Below are positions 25,181 to 33,797 of a stretch of DNA of 64,000 nt, one piece after another. The notes beneath the pieces are model-generated. The model saw only the letters and a list, made by a program, of their open reading frames with translations, was not told the origin of the DNA and made no database searches. How positions within the stretch are numbered: the stretch's first letter is position 1; each line of letters begins with the position of its first letter. Both the position numbers and the translations under genes were made by a program. Origin of the DNA: [Flexibacter] sp. ATCC 35103 (lineage in GTDB: Bacteria; Bacteroidota; Bacteroidia; Flavobacteriales; Flavobacteriaceae); assembly GCF_001975985.1 (NCBI RefSeq), contig NZ_MTQF01000007.1, forward strand, positions 310,001 through 374,000, read 5' to 3'.

Positions 25181-26494
25181 ATGGGAATTTTTAAAATCGA
25201 AGGAGGAATTCCTTTAAAAGGAGAAATCACTCCGCAAGGAGCAAAAAATGAGGCATTACAAATTTTATGTGCCGTGCTTCTAACGGGGGATAAAGTAAAA
25301 ATTAATAATATTCCCGATATTATTGACATCAACAAATTAATCACATTGTTGGGTAATTTAGGCGTTAAAATTCAACGAAATGAACCGGGTTCGATTACGT
25401 TTCAGGCTGATGAAGTTAATGTTGGATATTTAGAAACCGAAGCTTTCAAAAAAGAAGGCGGAGCACTTCGTGGTTCTATTATGATTGTTGGGCCGCTTTT
25501 GGCACGTTTCGGAAAAGGATATATTCCTAAACCGGGAGGAGATAAAATTGGCCGTCGTAGATTAGACACACACTTTGAAGGTTTTATTAACCTTGGAGCA
25601 AAATTCAGATACAACAGAGAAGATCACTTTTACGGAGTAGAAACTCCTGCCGAAGGACTGAAAGGAACAGATATGCTGCTTGATGAAGCATCTGTAACCG
25701 GAACAGCAAATATTGTTATGGCTGCTGTTTTGGCAAAAGGACAAACAACAGTTTACAACGCAGCTTGCGAGCCTTACTTGCAACAATTGTGTAAAATGTT
25801 GAACTCTATGGGAGCAAAAATCACAGGAGTTGGATCTAACTTATTGACTATTGAAGGTGTTGAAAGCCTTGGTGGTTGTGAGCACACAATTTTACCGGAT
25901 ATGATCGAAATTGGTTCCTGGATTGGTCTTGCGGCTATGACAAAAAGCGAAATCACGATCAAAAATGTAAGCTGGGAAAACTTAGGTTTGATCCCAAATA
26001 CTTTTAGAAAATTAGGAATCACAATAGAAAAACAAGGTGATGATATTTATATTCCTGCTCACACAGATGGATATGAAGTAAAAACAGATATCGATGGCTC
26101 TATTTTGACAATTGCAGATGCTCCATGGCCAGGTTTTACACCTGACTTATTAAGTATTGTTTTGGTTGTGGCAACACAAGCAAAAGGCGATGTTTTAATT
26201 CACCAGAAAATGTTCGAAAGCCGTTTGTTTTTCGTGGATAAATTAATCGATATGGGAGCAAAAATTATGTTATGCGATCCGCACAGAGCGGTTGTTATGG
26301 GACATAATTTTGAATCTCAACTAAAAGCAACAACAATGTCATCTCCTGATATTCGTGCCGGAATTTCATTATTGATTGCTGCGCTTTCAGCAAAAGGAAC
26401 AAGCACAATTCAAAATATCGAACAAATCGACCGTGGATACGAGCGTATCGACGAGCGTTTGAGAGCTATTGGAGCAAAAATCGTGAGAGCGTAA
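25181..26494 (+). CDS. murA: UDP-N-acetylglucosamine 1-carboxyvinyltransferase, Cys-to-Asp active site
   Basis: A 437-residue enzyme that transfers enolpyruvate from PEP to UDP-GlcNAc, the first committed step of peptidoglycan synthesis. QGAKNEALQIL supplies the catalytic Lys22/Asn23 pair and ALRGSIMIVGPLLARFG the PEP-binding region. The loop that normally reads GGCxIGxRPVDLH reads PGGDKIGRRRLDTH here, so the catalytic Cys (Cys115 in E. coli) is Asp121 (GAT at 25541-25543). The same substitution is known in Mycobacterium and Chlamydia, where the enzyme remains active and is insensitive to fosfomycin. Full length and otherwise normal. Confidence 0.95.
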   Translation: MGIFKIEGGIPLKGEITPQGAKNEALQILCAVLLTGDKVKINNIPDIIDINKLITLLGNLGVKIQRNEPGSITFQADEVNVGYLETEAFKKEGGALRGSIMIVGPLLARFGKGYIPKPGGDKIGRRRLDTHFEGFINLGAKFRYNREDHFYGVETPAEGLKGTDMLLDEASVTGTANIVMAAVLAKGQTTVYNAACEPYLQQLCKMLNSMGAKITGVGSNLLTIEGVESLGGCEHTILPDMIEIGSWIGLAAMTKSEITIKNVSWENLGLIPNTFRKLGITIEKQGDDIYIPAHTDGYEVKTDIDGSILTIADAPWPGFTPDLLSIVLVVATQAKGDVLIHQKMFESRLFFVDKLIDMGAKIMLCDPHRAVVMGHNFESQLKATTMSSPDIRAGISLLIAALSAKGTSTIQNIEQIDRGYERIDERLRAIGAKIVRA

Positions 26495-26509
26495 AAAAAA
26501 TAGTCTATA

Positions 26510-27385
26510 ATGACAGATGAACAAAAAGCTGTAAAAGCTACTATCTTTAGTATAGTTGGAAATACCTGCCTGGCCCTGATAAAAGGTCTGGCAGGTTTTT
26601 TTGGCAATTCTTACGCCTTAATTGCAGATGCGATAGAATCAACAGCGGATATATTTTCGTCTTGTTTGGTTTTATTCGGGATCAAATATTCTAATAAACC
26701 GCCAGATGAAAACCATCCTTATGGTCATGGTCGCGCAGAACCTTTAATTACCTTTTTGGTCGTAGGTTTTTTAATTACTTCTGCAACAATTATCGGGTAC
26801 GAGAGTATTGCAAATATTCAAACCCCACACGGATTGCCAAAATCCTGGACATTATATGTTTTAGGGGCAATTATTGTCTGGAAAGAATACTCGTTTCGTT
26901 TGGTGATGAAACGCAGCAAAGAAACAAATAGTTCTTCGCTTGCGGCAGATGCCTGGCACCATAGAAGTGATGCAATTACATCTGTAGCAGCATTTATTGG
27001 GATTTCGATTGCGCTGATTATGGGAAAAGGATATGAATCAGCAGATGATTGGGCGGCGCTTTTTGCTGCTTTTTTTATCTTATACAACAGCTATAAAATT
27101 TTCAGACCTGCACTTGGTGAAATAATGGATGAAAACCTAAATGATGATTTAGTCGAAGAAATTCGAATTAAATCACTAACCGTAGAAGGTATTTTAGGAA
27201 CCGAAAAATGTTTCATCCGTAAAGCCGGTATGAAATATCATGTGGATCTTCATGCTATTGTTTCGGCTAAAATTTCAGTAAAAGAAGGACATGATTTGTC
27301 ACACAGATTACAAGATACTTTAAAAGAAAAAATACCTCAATTAGGCAACGTTTTAATTCATATTGAACCAGATGATTATCACTAA
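26510..27385 (+). CDS. Cation diffusion facilitator family transporter
   Basis: A 291-residue membrane protein of the CDF family, which exports divalent metals such as Zn2+ or Fe2+ by proton antiport. It has about five to six hydrophobic segments. The metal sites are recognisable: ADAIESTADIFSSCL in TM2, HPYGHGRAEPL in the TM2-3 loop and ADAWHHRSDAITS in TM5. A cytoplasmic dimerisation domain follows, ending VLIHIEPDDYH. It starts 15 bases after murA and is probably co-transcribed, ending at the 27447 terminator. Confidence 0.92.
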   Translation: MTDEQKAVKATIFSIVGNTCLALIKGLAGFFGNSYALIADAIESTADIFSSCLVLFGIKYSNKPPDENHPYGHGRAEPLITFLVVGFLITSATIIGYESIANIQTPHGLPKSWTLYVLGAIIVWKEYSFRLVMKRSKETNSSSLAADAWHHRSDAITSVAAFIGISIALIMGKGYESADDWAALFAAFFILYNSYKIFRPALGEIMDENLNDDLVEEIRIKSLTVEGILGTEKCFIRKAGMKYHVDLHAIVSAKISVKEGHDLSHRLQDTLKEKIPQLGNVLIHIEPDDYH

Positions 27386-27446
27386 AAATAGGTGCAAAGG
27401 TTCAAAGTAGTAAAGGTTTTATATATATTGCGAATCTTTAAAATTT

Positions 27447-27489
27447 AAATCCGTTTATTCTTTTAAAAGAGTAAACGGATTTTTTTTAT
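27447..27489 (+). terminator. Terminator after murA/CDF unit
   Basis: AAATCCGTTTATTCTTTT pairs with AAAAGAGTAAACGGATTT (one G-T pair), followed by a T tract. Confidence 0.82.
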
Positions 27490-27574
27490 TGATCATGTCA
27501 GTTCAAGTGAAGTTAAGCTAAGAACGTCTCAAAACATGAACCTTTGTTCCTTTGAACCTTTTAAGTCTTTGAAC

Positions 27575-30064
27575 CTAATCTAGAACATTTAAAATCTTCA
27601 ACCCCAAAACAACACCATTTTGCTGAATTCCGCCTTGATAAGAATGAACATAATCTAATCTGAATAATTTAAATTTACCAAAGCCCAGATTGTCTAAACC
27701 TACGGTAAACTCCGTATAAGGTTTTCTATCCGGAATCGTCAGCGAATGAAAGCCAATATTCATAGTTGATTTTAAGAGGTTCAATAACGGAATTTTATTC
27801 ATTATAAATCCGGTATCATTATGTTCTAAATGCATTTCAAAATAACTGTCATTTGTACTATTGGCGTAGTATGGCATCAAATTGAAAACATTCAGATAGC
27901 GATCACTTGTTCCTATACGTGTTTGATTTCCGTTAAAATGCCTGTAATCAATAAACGAAATATTCTCGGCATTAAAGAACTTTCCTGCTCTTAAGTTCAT
28001 TCCCAAAATTCCTTTGTTTCCTATTGATAAATCATAAACTACAGAAGCTCCAATGCGTTCAAATTCATATTTTTTCTCACTGGCAGCAAATGCTTTTTCA
28101 AAAGCTAAAAATACAGTTGGATATTTATCATCCTTAAAATTATATCTTCCGTCAGGTCTTGAAATGTATTTGTTGCCAAAGTTAATTTGTGTACTTATAG
28201 CCGCTTTAAATAAATGATGAGGATCAAATGCAGGAGTAGTAAAATCATTTGGTGCTACAGGATTATTAGATGAATACACATCATCTCTTTTAAAAAAAGA
28301 ATAATCAGTAGTATTAAAAAGAGGTTTTCTTTGTTCATAAGCTAGTTTTCCAATCAGTTTTACACCATTTAGAATGTCTTGTGAATAATTTACCTGCGCA
28401 AATTCCAGGTTATACAATTTCATATAATTGTCTTTAAAAAATAAAGAACTTATAGAATTTATTAGTTTGCTTATAGGTTCAAAGCTGTTAAACTGCGCAA
28501 CCTTTGTTCCTCCTAAAACCCCAATAGTGGCATAATTTATATTGTTGAATTTATGACTGAATTCACCAACAACCCGAAAACGTTCGTCTGAAAAACCATA
28601 ATTAAAAGTTGTACTTACAGAAGTGCTTTTTCCTTTTTCTTCATTCCATTTTTTAAACGAGAAACCGGAATCTAAATTAAATCCCTGCACGGTATTGAAG
28701 CTTAAAGAAGAGATATTTAATAAACCTTTATAATCAAAAGAATATTTTTTGAACGTATTCTTATAATCATAGCCCATTAAAATGTCTGTAATTTTGAACT
28801 TATTATTTTTTGCATCTATCGAATCCGTATATTTTTGAGATTTTCTAATAGTTTGCAGACTGTCTTTTTTAGTATAATCCGTACTTTCTTCAATTGTTAA
28901 AGGAATTGGGCGAATTTGATTCCAGAAAGCATCATCTTTTTTATTGGCATTAACTTCAAAAGCCACAATTTCATTTCCAAAGGTTTTCTTTTCAAAAGAG
29001 GCAGGAAATTCATAATTTGAATAGACATAGTTGAATTTTCCTGAGAATTTTACACCAAAGATTCCTGCAGTAAAGTCAAGTGTTTGGGCATTTTTTGTCC
29101 ATATTTTATTTTGTGCATTATAGCTAAAGCTTTGTTTTAGAGTCATTACTTCAGTAAATTCATTTTTCATTCTATACCCTTTTATGTCTAAATCAAGGGC
29201 ATAAATTGCAAAACTATCGTCGACAATATAAATATAACCTTCGAAAACGGGCTCTTTATCGCGTTTTGGCAACACTTTTATTTTATAAACCTGTTGATTG
29301 TTATCATCATAAAAAGTGCCTTCAAGTTTATATTTATAGTAACTAAAAGCATTATCAGCAATAGGAGAGATGAGTTTAACGTCAAAGTCCAGCGTGTTAT
29401 CATAAAAATCATAAGTCGACAAAGAAGCTGTATTATAACTGTAGCCTTTATTGTTTCCGGAGATTTTAGAAGCAATAATTTTCTCTTTTAATTTATTGGG
29501 CTTTTCAAAAGTAATTTTCGAAATAGTTTCAGATAAATATAAAATTCCTGTTCCTGTAGAATCCAGATTTGATGCCATGTCTTCGCCAAGATCGACTTTT
29601 TTGCCAAGGATTTTTTTGGGTAAATCCTTGACTTTAAACATTCCTTTCGAATAAAAATCGGCAGTAAATCGGGCAGTTTTATCTGAGTTGTCTTTTTTTT
29701 CTGCAATTGCGCTTTTAATAATCGCGTCAGCAGGATTATTTTTAGGATCAATAACAACTTCATTTAATGCAAAGCTTTCTTCAAGCATTTTTACATCGAG
29801 CGTAACTATTTTTGAATTATTAGAAACTGCTATTTTTTGAGTTTTGAATCCTAAATACTGAAAAGTGATTTTGTTTTTACCAATTTCTTTTACGTTAAGT
29901 TGGTATTTTCCCTGCTCGTTAGAAGTCGTTCCGCTATAAGTATTTTCCTCAAATACAGAAACAAAGGGCAATGGATTGCCTTTTTCATCGGTTATAGTTC
30001 CCTTTATTTGGGCAAAATTTGAAATCGAAAAAAATAAAAAGGCGAGTAAAGTATAGTTTTTCAT
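27575..30064 (-). CDS. DUF5686 protein with carboxypeptidase-like regulatory domain
   Basis: An 829-residue outer-membrane-type protein. Signal peptide MKNYTLLAFLFFSISNFAQ is followed by a carboxypeptidase-D regulatory-like domain (IKGTITDEKGNPLPFVSVF to about residue 105), then the DUF5686 region with alternating aromatic/polar strands expected of a beta-barrel (for example FSFKKWNEEKGKSTSVSTTF). No TonB box or plug is present, so it is not a TonB receptor. Its exact role is unknown; it is usual in flavobacterial genomes. It is followed by short tandem TTTGAACCTTT-type repeats in the 3' flank. Confidence 0.87.
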   Translation of the reverse strand: MKNYTLLAFLFFSISNFAQIKGTITDEKGNPLPFVSVFEENTYSGTTSNEQGKYQLNVKEIGKNKITFQYLGFKTQKIAVSNNSKIVTLDVKMLEESFALNEVVIDPKNNPADAIIKSAIAEKKDNSDKTARFTADFYSKGMFKVKDLPKKILGKKVDLGEDMASNLDSTGTGILYLSETISKITFEKPNKLKEKIIASKISGNNKGYSYNTASLSTYDFYDNTLDFDVKLISPIADNAFSYYKYKLEGTFYDDNNQQVYKIKVLPKRDKEPVFEGYIYIVDDSFAIYALDLDIKGYRMKNEFTEVMTLKQSFSYNAQNKIWTKNAQTLDFTAGIFGVKFSGKFNYVYSNYEFPASFEKKTFGNEIVAFEVNANKKDDAFWNQIRPIPLTIEESTDYTKKDSLQTIRKSQKYTDSIDAKNNKFKITDILMGYDYKNTFKKYSFDYKGLLNISSLSFNTVQGFNLDSGFSFKKWNEEKGKSTSVSTTFNYGFSDERFRVVGEFSHKFNNINYATIGVLGGTKVAQFNSFEPISKLINSISSLFFKDNYMKLYNLEFAQVNYSQDILNGVKLIGKLAYEQRKPLFNTTDYSFFKRDDVYSSNNPVAPNDFTTPAFDPHHLFKAAISTQINFGNKYISRPDGRYNFKDDKYPTVFLAFEKAFAASEKKYEFERIGASVVYDLSIGNKGILGMNLRAGKFFNAENISFIDYRHFNGNQTRIGTSDRYLNVFNLMPYYANSTNDSYFEMHLEHNDTGFIMNKIPLLNLLKSTMNIGFHSLTIPDRKPYTEFTVGLDNLGFGKFKLFRLDYVHSYQGGIQQNGVVLGLKILNVLD

Positions 30065-30134
30065 GAAAGTAGTTTCTCTAACAAAAATAGAATAAGTTAA
30101 AAATGAGCTTATTAAAAAATTGTTAAAAAAAGAC

Positions 30135-30548
30135 TTACAAGAACGATTGAATCGCTAATTCATAGCTTTTTAATCCAAAACCTAATATAACACCTTTTGC
30201 ATTTCCGGACAGATAGGATTGATGTCTGAAGCTTTCACGCGCGTAAGTATTCGAAATATGAACCTCGATAACTGGAGTTGTAACCGCTTTTATAGCATCG
30301 CCTAAACCTATTGAAGTATGAGTATAAGCTCCGGCATTCAAAATAATTCCGTCATAAGTAAAACCGCATTCCTGAATTTTCCCAATCAATTCGCCTTCAA
30401 TATTACTTTGGTAATAAGAAAGTTCAATATCCGGGAATTTTGTTTGCAACGTTTCAAAGTAATCTTCAAAAGTTTGACTTCCGTAAACTTCAGGTTCCCT
30501 TTTGCCTAAAAGATTCAAATTGGGTCCGTTGATAATGCAGATTTTCAT
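30135..30548 (-). CDS. aroQ: Type II 3-dehydroquinate dehydratase
   Basis: A 137-residue enzyme of the shikimate pathway, a bit short of the typical 145. NGPNLNLLGKREPEVYG contains the essential lid Arg/Tyr region; NAGAYTHTSIGLGDAI supplies the substrate-binding Asn and His; EVHISNTYARESFRHQSYLS supplies the catalytic His and the ARESFR lid. Complete, with a normal start. It is a single gene 71 bases downstream of the DUF5686 start region on the same strand. Confidence 0.95.
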   Translation of the reverse strand: MKICIINGPNLNLLGKREPEVYGSQTFEDYFETLQTKFPDIELSYYQSNIEGELIGKIQECGFTYDGIILNAGAYTHTSIGLGDAIKAVTTPVIEVHISNTYARESFRHQSYLSGNAKGVILGFGLKSYELAIQSFL

Positions 30549-30627
30549 ATGATAATTTTGATTTATTTAAATGTAATTGGTTTCATTTTTAGATTTAACC
30601 AAAGTATTGGGATGTGTGTAAAAATAA

Positions 30628-30658
30628 AAAAACCGTTCTAATTAATAGAACGGTTTTT
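30628..30658 (-). terminator. Terminator of minus-strand barrel protein gene
   Basis: AAAAACCGTTCTA (30628-30640) pairs perfectly with TAGAACGGTTTTT (30646-30658). On the minus strand it follows the 30681 stop and ends in T. Confidence 0.82.
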
Positions 30659-30680
30659 ATAAAAGTATGTGATATATTTT

Positions 30681-31247
30681 TTAGAACAAGAATCCTGCAG
30701 AAAGTTGAACTACTGAATTTCTAATATCGGCATTAGAAGAAACATCTGTTAATCCTAAACTATAGCGACCTTGTACAAATATGCTTTTTGTAATTTTTAA
30801 TCCTAAACCTGCGTTAATAGCAAAATCAAAAGTATTAGCATCTTCGAAATCTACTTTGTTTTTCTGGCTTAATAAAAATGAAGCTTGTGGTCCAACTTCT
30901 AAGCTTAATGATTTTGTCATATAGATTTTAGCCATTACAGGAATAGATAAATATGCTAATTCATTTTTGAAATCTTCCTGTGCATCAGCAAATTTGTAAG
31001 TTGCTCCCTGAGTAGAATATAAAAGCTCTGGTTGAATAGCGAATTTTTCTAGTAATTTTATTTCTGCAAGAACACCTACGTGATAGCTGGTAATTCCCTC
31101 TTTATCAAATGCTACACCTTCTAATGATGCATCTCCAGGCTGGCTAGCAAAGTTAACCCCTGCTTTAACTCCAAATTGTACTAATTGTGCTTGTATCGTA
31201 GCTGAAGTTGCGATGAACAGAACAGCTGCTAAAATTATCTTTTTCAT
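30681..31247 (-). CDS. PorT-like outer membrane beta-barrel protein
   Basis: A 188-residue protein, signal peptide MKKIILAAVLFIATSATIQAQ. The mature part has eight or so amphipathic strands: FGVKAGVNFAS at the start, IQPELLYSTQG in the middle, SLEVGPQASFLLSQK, and the end VQGRYSLGLTDVSS...VQLSAGFLF with the terminal Phe. This matches the PorT-family barrel (outer membrane protein beta-barrel domain). It is related to three plus-strand genes at 31675-33718 and is divergent from them. Confidence 0.87.
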   Translation of the reverse strand: MKKIILAAVLFIATSATIQAQLVQFGVKAGVNFASQPGDASLEGVAFDKEGITSYHVGVLAEIKLLEKFAIQPELLYSTQGATYKFADAQEDFKNELAYLSIPVMAKIYMTKSLSLEVGPQASFLLSQKNKVDFEDANTFDFAINAGLGLKITKSIFVQGRYSLGLTDVSSNADIRNSVVQLSAGFLF

Positions 31248-31674
31248 AAAAGTGTTTTTTAAAATTTGGTATTTTTTAAATGTTATTTATAGTCAAAACT
31301 ACAGAATTAGGATTTTATTGTTTTATATTTTGGTTTAAATAATTACTAAATTTCTCATCTTTTTTTGTTTATATTGGTTAATCCCCTCTATTTAAGTAGA
31401 TTGTTAGAGCTTTAAATAACTCTAAAATAAGTTTAATTAATAAGATTTTTATTTCAAATTTGTTAAAGAAATATTTTCTTTTAATAAGGATATTTTGATG
31501 TTTGATTATTTTATATCTGGGATTATTTGATAAAATAACTCAGTTTTATTACAAATTATTTCCTGAAAATTTACTTCATTTAATGTTTATTACTAATTTA
31601 TTCGCTGTAAAGCAAAATATTTTTTTATAAGTAAAATATTATATTTGATGATAATTTTAATAAAATATATAAAA
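31248..31674. promoter_or_regulatory. Long divergent promoter region between barrel protein genes
   Basis: A 427-base, extremely AT-rich gap with no ORF. It should hold promoters for both flanking genes. A TAnnTTTG box for the plus-strand gene is at 31640-31647 and one for the minus-strand gene at 31301-31294 (minus). No -33 TTG matches either box. Confidence 0.55.
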
Positions 31675-32181
31675 ATGAAAAGAATTTTTTTATCATTAGT
31701 TGCAATTATGGCATTTGGATTTGCAAATGCGCAAGAAGGAAATTTTAAAGTTGGAGCACATGTTGGTGTGCCATTAGGTGATGCAAAAGACGGATTTTCT
31801 GTTAATCTTGGAGTTGATGTTGCCTATCTTTGGAAGGTTACTGATAAATTTAGTGCAGGAGCAACAACAGGTTACACTACATTTTTAGCTAAAACCTACA
31901 GATATAATGATGGTTTTACCTCTTTTGAATTAAAAGGAGATCCCGCAGGTTTTATTCCGGTTGCCGGTACAGCTCAGTATTCTCTAACTAATGATTTGTT
32001 TGTGGGAATAGATTTAGGATATGCACTTTATGTGGCAAATGGCAATGAAGGTGGAGGGTTTTTATATCAGCCAAAATTTGGTTATCAAAATCAAAAAATT
32101 GAATTGTATGCTGCCTATAAAGCAATCTCTAACGATGTGACATTTTCGTCTGTAAACCTTGGTTTTAATTACAAATTCTAA
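31675..32181 (+). CDS. Outer membrane beta-barrel protein
   Basis: A 168-residue protein with signal peptide MKRIFLSLVAIMAFGFANAQ, close to those of the two following genes. The mature barrel runs from FKVGAHVGVPLGDAKDGFSVNLGVDVAYLW to VNLGFNYKF with a terminal Phe. It is more divergent than the next two paralogs. I start at ATG 31675; the ORF upstream of it is not needed. A TATATTTG promoter box (31640-31647) sits 28 bases upstream of the start, and a weak terminator follows at about 32200-32233. Confidence 0.85.
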   Translation: MKRIFLSLVAIMAFGFANAQEGNFKVGAHVGVPLGDAKDGFSVNLGVDVAYLWKVTDKFSAGATTGYTTFLAKTYRYNDGFTSFELKGDPAGFIPVAGTAQYSLTNDLFVGIDLGYALYVANGNEGGGFLYQPKFGYQNQKIELYAAYKAISNDVTFSSVNLGFNYKF

Positions 32182-32313
32182 TTTTGGAATTCATTATAAA
32201 AAAGAAGCCTTTCCTATTTAGGAGAGTTTTTTTGTTTTTTGTATTTGTTTGATATATAACAAATTAAAATTTTATAGTTTATTTTTAACAGGATTAAGTT
32301 TCTAATTACCACT

Positions 32314-32363
32314 TTATTTGTTAAAATGCAAATAATTTTTTATGAAGTATATTTTTATATTTG
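32314..32363 (+). promoter_or_regulatory. Barrel-gene promoter with upstream element
   Basis: TTATTTGTTAAAA at 32314-32326, 29 bases, then TATATTTG at 32356-32363. No TTG occurs at the -33 distance. Same arrangement as at 33077-33126. Confidence 0.55.
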
Positions 32364-32391
32364 TTTATTAAATTTAACCAAAACAAATAAA

Positions 32392-32970
32392 ATGAAAAAG
32401 ATTATTTTATCTGCGATCGCAGTTATGGCATTTGGATTTACTAATGCACAATCAACAAGATTTGGAGTAAAAGGAGGTCTTAACCTTTCAACAGTTGTTG
32501 GAGGAGATGTCGAAGACACTAAATCTTTGGTAGGTTTTCACGTTGGAGGTTTTGCGGAAATCAAAGTTTTTGAAAAATTCTTTATTCAACCAGAGCTTTT
32601 ATACTCTGCTCAGGGAACTAAATTTGATGGTCCTTTTGGAGAAGATTTCGATACTAAATTGAATTATTTGAACATTCCGGTTCTTGCAAAATACTATATC
32701 GTTGAAAAATTTAGTGTTGAGGCAGGTCCGCAATTAGGTATCTTATTATCAGCTAAAGCAGATGGTGAAGATATTAAAGATTATACAAGATCAGTAGATT
32801 TTGGTTTCAACATAGGCGCAGGATATAATTTTACTGATAATCTTTCAATTGGACTTCGTTATACTATTGGTTTATCTCCTATTTCTGATAAAGATATTGA
32901 TAATGAAGATGATTATTATGACAGTGCTAAAAATAGTAATCTTGCATTGTCTTTAGCTTATAAATTCTAA
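32392..32970 (+). CDS. PorT-like outer membrane beta-barrel protein (paralog)
   Basis: A 192-residue barrel protein with signal peptide MKKIILSAIAVMAFGFTNAQ. Strand motifs RFGVKGGLNLST, FFIQPELLYSAQG, FSVEAGPQLGILLSAK and SIGLRYTIGLSP are shared almost exactly with the gene at 33155, marking a tandem duplication. It ends in ALSLAYKF. The ATG at 32392 is preceded by a TATATTTG box (32356-32363) and an upstream TTATTTGTTAAAA (32314-32326). A terminator follows at about 32993-33020. Confidence 0.88.
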   Translation: MKKIILSAIAVMAFGFTNAQSTRFGVKGGLNLSTVVGGDVEDTKSLVGFHVGGFAEIKVFEKFFIQPELLYSAQGTKFDGPFGEDFDTKLNYLNIPVLAKYYIVEKFSVEAGPQLGILLSAKADGEDIKDYTRSVDFGFNIGAGYNFTDNLSIGLRYTIGLSPISDKDIDNEDDYYDSAKNSNLALSLAYKF

Positions 32971-33076
32971 AAAAATAGTTTTATAAAAATTGAAAGCCTT
33001 CCAAATATGGGAGGCTTTTTTCAATATAATTAGTTAACAATAATTTTATTTTAACACAATTAATGTAACTATTAAA

Positions 33077-33126
33077 TTATTTGTTAAAAAACAAGTCCTT
33101 TTTTTCTTTCTATAGTTTTATATTTG
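33077..33126 (+). promoter_or_regulatory. Barrel-gene promoter with upstream element (second copy)
   Basis: TTATTTGTTAAAA at 33077-33089, 29 bases, then TATATTTG at 33119-33126, with no -33 TTG. Confidence 0.55.
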
Positions 33127-33154
33127 GCCATTAATTTAACCATAAAACAATAAA

Positions 33155-33718
33155 ATGAAGAAGATTATTTTATGTGCTATTGCAATAATGGCATTCGGGT
33201 TTACAAATGCTCAAAAAACTAGATTTGGAGTAAAAGGCGGTCTTAACATTGCGACTATAGGTGGTGTTGATGATGCTAATGCATTGGTAGGTTTTCAATT
33301 AGGTGGTTTTGCTGAAATCAATATTTGGAAAAAATTATATATTCAGCCAGAACTTTTGTTTTCTGCTCAAGGAGCTAAATTTGATGGGTATGGTGCTGAG
33401 CGTGACTATACCGTAAATTTAAACTATATCAATGTTCCTGTAGTTGCTAAATATTATATTACAAAACAATTTAGTGTTGAAGCTGGACCACAACTTGGAT
33501 TTTTAGTTTCAAGTAAAAATATTGAAGATGAAAAATCAGTTGATGTTGCCTTTAATTTAGGAGCAGGATATAATTTTACAGATAATTTTTCTGTAGGAGC
33601 TCGTTATACTATTGGTTTATCTAATGTTTATGATTACCATGATCGTTATGATGGTTATTATTATGACAATAGATATACAAACAATGTTTTGGCTTTAACT
33701 GCTGCATATAAATTCTAA
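33155..33718 (+). CDS. PorT-like outer membrane beta-barrel protein (paralog)
   Basis: A 187-residue barrel protein with signal peptide MKKIILCAIAIMAFGFTNAQ, a close paralog of the preceding gene: RFGVKGGLNIAT, LYIQPELLFSAQG, FSVEAGPQLGFLVSSK and SVGARYTIGLSN. The loop near the C-terminus (DYHDRYDGYYYDNRY) is rich in Tyr and Asp. It ends in ALTAAYKF. Promoter box 33119-33126 and upstream element 33077-33089 match those of the preceding gene at identical spacing; a terminator lies at 33738-33767. Confidence 0.88.
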   Translation: MKKIILCAIAIMAFGFTNAQKTRFGVKGGLNIATIGGVDDANALVGFQLGGFAEINIWKKLYIQPELLFSAQGAKFDGYGAERDYTVNLNYINVPVVAKYYITKQFSVEAGPQLGFLVSSKNIEDEKSVDVAFNLGAGYNFTDNFSVGARYTIGLSNVYDYHDRYDGYYYDNRYTNNVLALTAAYKF

Positions 33719-33737
33719 TCTATATTTTTTAGATATT

Positions 33738-33767
33738 TTAAAACCTTCCCTAATCCGGAAGGTTTTT
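33738..33767 (+). terminator. Terminator after third plus-strand barrel gene
   Basis: AAAACCTTCC pairs with GGAAGGTTTT around a 7-base loop, followed by T residues. Confidence 0.78.
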
Positions 33768-33797
33768 TTATGCCTGAAAATGTTTTACTTTGTAAGT

